From Tieghemiomyces parasiticus (Eukaryota; Kickxellomycota; Dimargaritomycetes; Dimargaritales; Dimargaritaceae), in the NCBI GenBank assembly GCA_027575765.1, contig JANBPT010000064.1, forward strand, positions 1-64,000: a stretch of DNA of 64,000 nucleotides, in the 5' to 3' direction. The notes under the pieces were generated by a model. That model worked only from the letters and a program-made list of their open reading frames with translations, ran no database searches and was not told the origin of the DNA. The translations under genes were made by a program, and so were the position numbers. Of the stretch, positions 32,760-41,111 are shown one piece after another. Numbering within the stretch: position 1 is the stretch's first letter; each line of letters opens with the position of its first letter.

Positions 32760-34127
32760 ATGTCTGCCAGGTAAGTGAACCCCTCCATTCGGGGGAGGCG
32801 ATTCAGATCTGGGGATCTCCCCAGATCTACTTTGGATCCCACCTGGGATTCTGATCATCACCGACCGGTATCCCTTGTGGGATCCCACTTCTACTAACCA
32901 GATAGTGGAGAGTCTCTACAGCCAGCCTAACCGGCTGGCTGTAGTTAATCCCCCCCACCGGTTGAGTGGACCTGGACTTCGGGTCCGGGCTACGTGAGGA
33001 CTGGTAGATATCCACCAGTCCTCATGTAAGCTGTCCACTTTTGCCGTGTGTCATTTTAAATGAATTGGGGTCTCATAACTAATCTGATTAGTTTTCCCTT
33101 ATTCTCCCTTCCCCCGCCCACCACAGCAACGCTACCAAGGTTTTCGCTCCGGAAACGGTTCTCAAGAACCGTAAGGTTAACGCCGAGCAGGCCGCTCAGC
33201 GCAAGGCTGAGCGTGCCGAGCTCACCAAGGTAAGTACTGCCTCTTATTGTGCCTACCAAATAGATGACCCCATCTCTATCGTGAGATGATGATAATTGCC
33301 ACTTGTTGGCGCTATGTCCCATCGGGGACAACTGTGCGAAACCATAATAACTGTCTTTCGGAACTGATTTCACGATACAAGCTCTCCTTGCTTATTAGGT
33401 CGAGGAGTCTGTTTCATCCTATACCCACCGCACTTACTAACTTATTTATCGCACACCCCTTTTTGGGCTTTGTATTCGTATTGTTTTTTCCATCGAGTAG
33501 AAGCGCGCCGAGACCTCCAAGGTCATTTTCAAGCGCGCCGAGCAGTACCTGCAGGAGGCCATGCAGGCTGAGCGTGCCCTCGTCTCTGCTCGCCGTGAGG
33601 CCCGCGCCACCGGCAACTTCTTTGTCGAGGCGGAGCCCAAGGTTTTCTTCGTGGTGCGCATTAAGGGTATCATGAAGATGCCCCCGAAGCCCCGCAAGGT
33701 GCTCCAGCTGCTGCGCCTGCTCCAGATCAACAACGGTGTCTTCGTTCGCGTGAACAAGGCCTCGTTGGCCATGCTGCAGCTGGTCCTTCCCTACGTGACC
33801 TTCGGTGAGGCCAACCTGAAGACCGTCCGCGAGCTGCTTTACAAGCGCGGTTTCGCCAAGGTCAACGGTCAGCGCATCCCTCTGTACGACAACAGCGTCA
33901 TCGAGAACTCCCTTGGTAAGCTCGGTCTGATCTGCGTGGAGGATATCATTCACGAGATCTTTACCTGCGGTCCCCACTTCAAGGAGGCCAACGCCTTCCT
34001 GTGGCCCTTCAAGCTGTCGAACCCCAACGGTGGTTTCTCTGGCCGCAAGGTTAGAAACTTCATCGAGGGTGGTGACACTGGCTACCGTGGTGACTTCATC
34101 AACGCCCTGGTTCGTAAGATGAACTAG
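32760..34127 (+). CDS. RPL7: 60S ribosomal protein L7 (uL30)
   Basis: A core large-subunit ribosomal protein. Exons 32760-32770, 33127-33229 and 33501-34127 give 246 residues, the usual length. Exon 1 is only 11 bases (Met-Ser-Ala plus two bases of a Ser codon). Exon 2 encodes the basic N-terminal helix ([19 protein letters not shown]). Exon 3 starts [18 protein letters not shown], then [43 protein letters not shown], and ends [12 protein letters not shown]. Phases join cleanly (AG|C and AAG|AAG). Both introns hold RNA structure: intron 1 has a chain of hairpins and intron 2 contains a box C/D snoRNA, as the second introns of yeast RPL7A and RPL7B do. Intron 2 has a perfect TACTAAC branch point at 33435-33441. 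AATAAA follows at 34198-34203. Confidence 0.97.
32805..33026 (+). other. Chain of stable hairpins in RPL7 intron 1
   Basis: Within the 356-base intron (32771-33126) there are successive perfect stems. They are 32805-32828 (10 bp, loop ATCT), 32834-32842 with 32877-32885 (9 bp, 34-base loop), 32916-32944 (12 bp, loop TAACC), a short GGAC-TTCG hairpin near 32973, and 32996-33023 (10 bp, extendable with a G-U pair to 13). The density of long perfect stems is far above what random intron sequence gives. No H/ACA or C/D boxes fit them. The role is unknown. Confidence 0.7.
33278..33376 (+). ncRNA. Intronic box C/D snoRNA (snR39b-like)
   Basis: Box C ATGATGA (33286-33292) and box D CTGA (33364-33367) are enclosed by a perfect 7-bp terminal stem, 33278-33284 with 33370-33376. 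The RNA is about 99 nt, inside RPL7 intron 2 and upstream of the branch point. The guide before box D, GTCTTTCG (33353-33360), is complementary to CGAAAGAC of the conserved large-subunit rRNA segment GGGCGAAAGACTAATCG. By the box D+5 rule the target is the G of that CG, which corresponds to yeast Gm805, the snR39b site. Yeast RPL7 introns host the related snR39 and snR59. A small internal hairpin (GTCCC/GGGAC, 33316-33329) lies between the boxes, and a weak D'/C' pair (CTGT, ATAATAA) is possible. The rRNA segment is recalled, not aligned. Confidence 0.82.
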
Positions 34128-34897
34128 AGATCTGTCGCACACTGCTTGAGTTGGATGGTTTTACTGCGCTAAATCGTCCACTCTCGCTCCTAAACCCAAT
34201 AAAACGTGAGAATTGCTCACAATAGAGGTGTTAAAGAACGGGACTATGTGGTACCTGGGTTAAGGGGAATGGGGAGGTGCTACTTATAGCGGTGGCGGTC
34301 ATGCGTCAACAACGAATTGAAAAACAGAAGGAAGAGTTACGGTTAAACCAGGCGGCCGCGAGTAGTAGTTAGGTATAGGTTAAGTTCGGGGATTAGTTTG
34401 GTAGTCGTTTCCGTGGAAATATGCCGTGATCGGGTACACCCGCTCCGGACGTACGGCTGGTACTTCATGCCGCGCTAGTTCACCACAGATACCCATGGGC
34501 ATTCCGACGTACTCCATCTTAAACCAAACGATTATACTATACTGTTAACACGGGCCTCCTTGACCATTCACCCTACCGGGCCTACCTTACCTTACCCGGT
34601 AACAGTACTACCCGAAGAACGCCAGATTTGACATAGATATACCAGGTAGCTCATAGTATCTAGGGCATCAGGGTCTCTTCCATAGGCCAACGCTCAGCAA
34701 CCCCCCTCCCCCTCAGCTTCATTCCACCTCGGCTAAAGTATCATAAGGAAAACTGGCTATGAAGCAACGTATTTATTAATAGCACGCTCGCATTCTCCAC
34801 CCTAGATAATCGACTAGACAGTACAATCCCAATGTGTGATCCACATGTCGGCCCCTGGGTTGTAGGGGGTGATTGTGTGTGTTTTGGTTGTTTTCTT
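34128..34897. other. Convergent intergenic region
   Basis: A gap between the 3' ends of RPL7 and BUD23. It holds the RPL7 poly(A) signal. TTTATT at about 34770-34776 (AATAAA on minus) is suitable for BUD23. No gene is recognised. Confidence 0.45.
34198..34203 (+). terminator. Poly(A) signal of RPL7
   Basis: AATAAA lies 71 bases downstream of the RPL7 stop codon. Confidence 0.5.
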
Positions 34898-36330
34898 TTA
34901 AAACTGCGGGCGACGCTTCCGGCCGGTGAACTTGGAGTCACTAGCGGTCTTTTCGCCGCGCAGCTTCGCAAGTTCCTTCCTCCGCAGGATCCAGTCCTTG
35001 CTCTTGATGGGGGTGCGAGTTTTACCCTTGCCGCCTTTAGATCGCTGCTGCATCATCTGGAGACGGCGGTCGCTGGCCGAGTATTTGACCCCGGAGGCCG
35101 CGCCCTGGGGGTCGTCAACCCCCAGACCCTGGGGCAATTCCTGGCGGGGCCCATTAGCGGCCTGGCCGGCGAAGAGGCACAGGTAGAACTTTTTGGCCTT
35201 CTTACTGTTGGGGTAGTCAATGACCAGACCGCCCGTGAACCCGCAGCGGGTCGCACAGGTCATGATGAGGTCGAGTTGATTGTCGTTCTCCGGGTACATC
35301 TGGAAGACTGCCCGAGAACCCCGCGCCAGGGCGCTATATAGGGTGCTAAAGAACCGCGTAAGGCGCGCCTTGGGGACCTGGACCTTGCTGTCGGCATTAC
35401 AGAGCCATTGTAGTACTGAGATGCTGCACAATGGGAGATTGGAAGGCGGGCCGGGAAGGGTTGGTCAGTTACAAAAGTTGAAGCGCGTAGTGCCAATTCA
35501 GCCCTGGCCGTTACCAGGTGGCGAGACCGATGCCTGCTAGCGAGTGTGTGCGATGGATTTGGTACTTACCTAATGGCACCATCGAACACGCCGGGACGGA
35601 AGGCCATCCCCTGGCCAATATCGTGAAGCATCAGGTCACCCTCGACCTCCCGTTCCAGGGCCACATCTAGCATCCAGTGTTGGGCGGGATCAGGGGGGTA
35701 GATTAAGTTGCGAACCTCGTTAGCACGCTGGAGGCTGGTTGCGACAGACCGCGAATAGGGTTTACAATCAAGACTGTCCGCAAACTTACCCAGCATCGAA
35801 GGCGAAATGTCCAGACCGACCCAAGTGTGGCCCTCGTCCTCTAGTACTTCACCGCTGAGACCAGAGCCACAGCCAATGTCGAGCAGCAGGGAGCTCTGGT
35901 CTTCAGGGAGGCAGAGGAGCTCAAGGGCACGCAGAGCCATCTCAGCCTGAACGGTGGCGATCCGGGAGCTATAGGAGGAAGGGCAGTGCCGGATAGGAGG
36001 CCATGTCGGTAAGAAATCTGCTTAGCAATGGTTCACGACGAGTGAGTTCGGGAAGTGGACCGCGCCACAGGCCATGATGGCGGGGGTAGTTGAGGCTTAC
36101 TTGTTGGTGTATTTGGTGGCCTCATCTTCGTTATAAAACTGGGCGGTAGAAGGTACAGTGCGGGAAGGCGGCAAACAAGGGGAATATACCGTTAAGTTCA
36201 ACTCGCTGGTGCAGCCAAGGTCGTATAATGAGAGGCGGTCTGGTGTGGAATACAGCCTATGGAAGGCCTTTCGGCCGTTTGCTTCCTAACTTACCACCTC
36301 GGGAGGTGCAATGTGCTCGGGGCGTGACAT
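34898..36330 (-). CDS. BUD23: 18S rRNA (guanine-N7) methyltransferase Bud23
   Basis: Bud23/WBSCR22 methylates a guanine of 18S rRNA (G1575 in yeast) and works with Trm112 in small-subunit maturation. Five exons on minus: 36295-36330, 36101-36138, 35790-35968, 35570-35666 and 34898-35423, giving 291 residues. The start [28 protein letters not shown] is diagnostic. The SAM motif is [16 protein letters not shown]. Next come [63 protein letters not shown], and a basic tail ending [11 protein letters not shown]. The intron 35667-35789 is a multiple of three with no stop, so a naive reading adds a false 41-residue insert between SPSML and DVALE. GTAAGT, a GTGCTAACG branch and CTAG mark it as an intron, and removing it restores the family alignment exactly. 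Confidence 0.94.
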
Positions 36331-36956
36331 GGCTTGATAGCTCGGGGAGTGGCGGTGTGGGAGACGGCTAACTTTGCAATCGATGGCTCTAGTAATCGAG
36401 CAATGCACTAGGAGAGGATGAATTCAGACAATGGCAGACTAGCGGGCAGGTGAGGTAGAGGGGTAGCAATGCGTTGTACTGCCGCATCGGTTGCTGCGGG
36501 TCATGAGTTCACCTGAAGGAATCTGGGCTGCTCAGTAAGTCGGAGGAGGAGGGACAGCCGATTCCGTATTTTTACTTTTTTAATACTTTTTTTTTTCTCA
36601 CTCCTTAGGGCGGTGACTAGGGTATTAGTATTGCCCTGCTTAGCACTCCCTCCCCCCGTTAGGAAGTGGCCGCTGGGAGTATAGTGGGTAAGTTTTTCAA
36701 GGCCCGTCCGATGCCAGCAGTCATCCCCGTGCCGATGCCACCTCTCAGGACTGCGAGGGCCTCAGCTGTCAGATGGAATCCCCCTCCCCCAGCCCGATGC
36801 CGTTTAGCGCCATAAATTCTTGCGGATGTTCCCGTCAGTCCTTGAGTACGCCAATTTCCACCCTCAATCTAAGTCTTACGTCTCAACGACTCCTGTACAG
36901 TATCCACCTTCCAAAAGAGAATATCTCAGATATTAACCCGCATCCTTCCGTCAGCC
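36331..36956. promoter_or_regulatory. Divergent intergenic region between BUD23 and SKI8
   Basis: This 626-base gap separates two divergent starts. A T run occurs at about 36589-36597. The part nearest SKI8 is pyrimidine-rich on plus. No gene is recognised. Confidence 0.4.
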
Positions 36957-38031
36957 ATGTACACCGTCACGCGCGAAGTCTCTGCCCACGACGATGGGGT
37001 CTGGGGCGTAGCTTGGACCCCGACTACCAACCAAGTCCTAACAAATGCAGTAGATGCCACCGTCAAGTGCTGGGACGGTGCCACGGGGGAGCTAGTCCGT
37101 ACGCTCGACGGAGCCCACCAGCTGGGTATCCACAGCCTGTCCGCAGACGCCACCGGCCAGCGGGCCCTGACGGCCGCTCTGGACCACCGGATGGTGCTCT
37201 GGGACCTAACCAACGGAGAGGTGGTCCGCGAGATCACGACGGAGCCTAACGCTAACGCCGCCGCCCGGTTGGCTCCCGCCGGGGATGTGCTGGCCGCCGG
37301 TGGCCCGACCGGCAATGTGACGTTCTGGTCGGCTACCACTGGCGAGAAAGTCCAAACGGTTCAAGCGTCCCCAAAATACACGACCGCTTTGGCCTATGTA
37401 AGTCGCTGGGGAGGGGGTTGTAATCCTCATTAGAGGGCGCTGCTCTATAGTATTATTGCTATTATGTTAACCTAACGGCATCATCTAGCGGACGATCCAC
37501 GCCCATAACAGCAGCCATCTCACACCTCTATACCAACCTCCATCACCGCCTCCATACGCCCCCCCGACCCCCGCCCCCCTCCAGAGTCCCGACGGCAAGA
37601 CCCTCGCCTGCGGCACGCAAGCCGGCCATGTCGACCTGATTGATGTCGAATCGGGCAAGCTACTCCACAGTCTGAGCGGCCACGCCTCAACGGTACGCAG
37701 CCTTGCCTTTAGTCCTGACGCGACACAACTCTATTCGACCTCCGACGACCGGCGTGTCCACCTCTACGACGCCCAGTACGGTAACCTCATCGCCGCCCTG
37801 GTGGGTCACAGTTCGTGGGTCCTAGGGGTGACCTGCCACGCTGATGGCGACCAGCTGGCTACGGCGTCTAGCGACCGAACCGTCAAGCTGTGGAGCTCCC
37901 GCATGCGTCAGTGCGTTGACACGTTGAACCACCATACGGATCACATCTGGGGCGTGGCTTTCAGCCCCAAGGGCGACGAGTTGGTGTCGAGCGGCGAGGA
38001 TGGCATGCTCATGTGGTACAAGGCCTTATGA
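36957..38031 (+). CDS. SKI8: WD40 protein Ski8 / WDR61
   Basis: A beta-propeller subunit of the Ski complex, which feeds RNA to the cytoplasmic exosome; animal WDR61 is also in the Paf1 complex. Exons 36957-37397 and 37585-38031 give 295 residues, close to the 305 of human WDR61. Repeats are clear: AHDDGVWGVAWTPTTNQVLTN, VKCWDGATGELVRTL, MVLWDLTNGEVVREI, VTFWSATTGEKVQTV, then HASTVRSLAFSPDA, HSSWVLGVTCHADG with VKLWSS, and HTDHIWGVAFSPKGDELVS with MLMWYKAL at the end. The junction ALAY|SPDGKTLACG rebuilds a normal WD blade, which fixes the acceptor at 37584. An earlier in-frame acceptor at 37488, after a CCTAAC branch, would insert 32 Pro-rich residues with no stop. AATAAA is at 38078-38083. 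Confidence 0.92.
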
Positions 38032-38077
38032 GAGCAGGGGGGCCTTTGCACCATACTTAACCGGCGGCGCCTGTGGC

Positions 38078-38083
38078 AATAAA
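38078..38083 (+). terminator. Poly(A) signal of SKI8
   Basis: AATAAA lies 47 bases after the SKI8 stop codon. Confidence 0.45.
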
Positions 38084-38240
38084 TGTCGCACCGTTAGTCT
38101 ACTTTGGAACGTTTAATCCACACCACATTGCCTACTGTCGCAACGCTAATTGTCGGGTACTGCTAGCTTGTATTTTTGAAAAAAAGGGGTCCTAAATGAC
38201 CAGGACTGCTGGTGGCCTCCAACGGGTTGTGATCCGCAGT

Positions 38241-40393
38241 TCAGCGCCACCATTCGTCAGTTAGACCCACTCTCAAAGGATCCAACTCCGTTAGGGCTGC
38301 CGCATGTTCGGCGGCTGCTGTCCGGTCGGCGTCGGTGAGCCCCACGGTATTTTGCTTAACCTTGTAAATGTACAGGATGTTGCGCAGGATTACTAGGGGG
38401 GCCGTCAAGCCAGAGTGGGCATACCGGGGAGAGGGAGAAAGTGAGAGGGGGTTGAAGGGGTTAGCGTACCTGTGTTTGACGAAAAGTACCAAGGCCAGAA
38501 AGAAAGCCGTATGGTACCGGCACAAACTTATCAGAGAATGCTAGTGACTTACGTTTGACATCGGGCGCGAGTTCGTAAAGCTCCTGGATAATCCCGAGTT
38601 GGGCTTCAAGTAACGCATCGGGTTGTTCGGCACCGTTATCTATAGCTGGAATCATTGGGCAGTCAGGCCAAAGCCGAGAGGGAGAGGGGGTGAGGTGTTA
38701 CGGGTTCGTTGCGGAGTAGTTGGTTCTCGTGTTCAGGGATTCTTGCAGTTAAGGGTTCAATATGGGGGGGGGAATAATGTATTCCAACCAAGACGATCCG
38801 CCCTGCTCACCTTGTTTAACTAACCAACGCCAGTGTAGCCACCCGCACTCGTCGCGCGGCTCAGTGTACAGGGCACCTTGGACAAGCTCGAAGTCTTGGG
38901 TCAAATGGGCAGTGGAGGACCGTGATGGGGGGGGGGGTCAGGATGACGACCGTTAGTGCACGCAGGTGGGGAAAGTGTGAACCTAGTCCTCAGTATTCGC
39001 TTCCCATGGTAGATGTAGTGGTTGGCTATCTTGATGGTCCAAACCTACCATCCTCGATCAATTTCCGACGCTCGGCTATCGTTTTATGAGGCAGGATCGC
39101 CTCGAGCAACTTGAGACGGTTGTGCCAGGCTGAAAAGTTGGAAAAGTCAGTCATGATATGGGTGGTGGTGTACTCCAGTTCCTCCAGATTGATGGTGAGT
39201 ACGCGGTCGGGCTGGGCCTCACGGAGGCGGTTGACCACGTAGCGCCGGTAGTTCCAGCCGTGGACTGGAGAGATGGGGATAGAGATCCGGAGGATGGTGC
39301 GAACGAGTGTGAGTGATAACGGTCGTTAAGACATAGCCCCTCCTCGGCGGTATCATCATCAAACAATCCCAGCAGGATGGCCCGGCAGTCCTGGGACCGG
39401 TTCCGTACACACGTGCGTGCTATATATTATATCCGCAATTAGCTGCTCCAGGGGGACAAAAACGCGGACATTGCCCACTTACAATTGCGCGCGTCTAAGC
39501 CCAGCATCTTGCCGACTAACTTGAGCTCGGCCGACCAGTCGGGGACCGGAGTGACATTGAGGGTCCAGAATCGGTGGTTCCAGATCCAGTAGGACTTGGG
39601 ATTGAACCGAATGCACTCCATGAAGAAGGCGAGCTCGGCCTGGCAGGCCCGAATCTTCTCATCGTCGCTCCTGTGCGTCGTCAGAAAGGGGAGGGGAGGG
39701 CGTGAACCACCGCGGTTAGACGAATATTTAGGCTTACTCAATCAACATGGACCAGCTTTCGCAGGAATGACTGGTCGGCAGACTGGTCGCCCCGTTCGTT
39801 CACTTACATGTTGAAAAACCGTGAGAGTAGAATCTTGCGCCGGTAGTTCCAAACGGTATACAGGTCCGGGTTTAGCCGGAGCTGTTGCGTCGTGAGCTCG
39901 AAGGCCTCGTCGTCAAGTGCGTGGTCATCGCGCTATTCAAATAAATACCAAGAAAGCGAAGAGCAGGGATGCGAGTAGAGAGCAGGTAAATATCTGAAAT
40001 AGGGCAGCGATGTGTCGCCATGCACCACATGGGGAACGGCCGAGCGAGACGGGAGTTGCTTCTCCGCTCTCAAGGCGACCTTAGCCAAAAATATAAAGTA
40101 GTACCTTGGTAAACACCGCCTGGTTAACTGAACGGTAGCTCTCAATTAACTTGGCTTCTTTCTGCTTCTTCAGCAACTGGACTTCCTTGGGGTCCTTGAC
40201 CCGTCTTACGCCGTGGGACTGGTAGAGGGCACGTAGGGTGGATAGGTGGGCAGCTGTAAGCCAGAGGGGAAAATGAGAGTCAATGGAGAGGGGAGGGCGA
40301 TGCGCCGGGCCAGGGCTGGTCATCGTAGGGAGGCAATCCGACGTCATTGTCAAGAACATGGGTCCGGGCGGTGAACGGCGGAGTTCTTACCAT
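38241..40393 (-). CDS. BET4: Rab geranylgeranyltransferase alpha subunit
   Basis: The alpha subunit of type II geranylgeranyltransferase, which prenylates Rab GTPases together with Bet2. Eight exons on minus: 40391-40393, 40105-40218, 39808-39932, 39483-39670, 39049-39264, 38811-38894, 38553-38639 and 38241-38392, giving 322 residues (yeast 327). Exon 1 is only the ATG followed by GTAAGA. It joins to SHGVRRVKDPKEVQLLKKQK, matching the MHGVRR start of the family. PPTA repeats follow: NPDLYTVWNYRRKILL, NPKSYWIWNHRFWTL, ARN-FHGWNYRRYVV (rebuilt across a junction), FSAWHNRLKLL, and EPRDECGWLHWRWLV. All phases agree. The intron 39265-39482 contains an open stretch (CRAILLGLFDDDTAEEG, about 39300-39384) that could be a cryptic exon but has no good donor. 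The exon 2 donor GTACTA is weak. Confidence 0.9.
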
Positions 40394-41111
40394 CGTACTG
40401 GGACAATTTTAACAATGGGGCTAAAGACACGGAATGGAAATAAATATCTATAGAGAGAGTGGGGGGCGAAATGCGAAGGTGGCACGGCAACTAGTAGACG
40501 AACGGAGTAATTTTGAGAGTAACATTCAGCTCCCCCATTTCCGAGCAACTCGAGGGGGGGGGGGGGTGGGGTGGCCCCTCTGTTGCCTAGCTCGTCAACC
40601 CGGGTCAACATGGAGAGGGGGGGCTGTGCCCTGACAGGAGCCTCCAGTATGGTACTTCCAGACTCGTACAAAATCATGGTGGTTGAGCGGCTTCCTCGTC
40701 TTCAGGAAATGCTTTTGGCGGCCAACGTGACTTACCATAGCCCCTACTGCTCGCGTTCTATTTTAATGTTACGCAGGGCGCGCACTGGTTCCAGGTGCCA
40801 CCATCCATGAGCTCTGGGCTTCGGCTCATTCCATCCCAGCCCAGCCCCTCCCCCCCGCTAACCGTTTCCCTCGCCACGCATCGCTGCTCGGAACTAGTGT
40901 GTACCAAGGGGCCGGGTCTAAGCTGAAGGCTACTGAAGAAGCCCACGGTGCATGCCACGGCTGTTCACGTACCTACAAAACCAATAAAAAATAAAAACCG
41001 TTGCTATGTATTTTATCGTTCACCGTGGGTGGCGGCGTTCGTGCGGTACTGTAAGAAAAACAGTCCCAAAGAAAATAATGGTAATCCCAACTGCTAGAAG
41101 GACGCCCTCGA
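40394..41111. other. Intergenic region upstream of BET4
   Basis: A gap between two minus-strand genes. It has a long G run at 40554-40566 and is purine-rich on plus near BET4, as expected for its leader. No gene is recognised. Confidence 0.4.

Noticed and set aside
40434..40810. Open frames on plus between BET4 and eIF3b
   Set aside because: They are short, cross G runs, and match nothing recognisable. The region behaves as the BET4 leader on minus.
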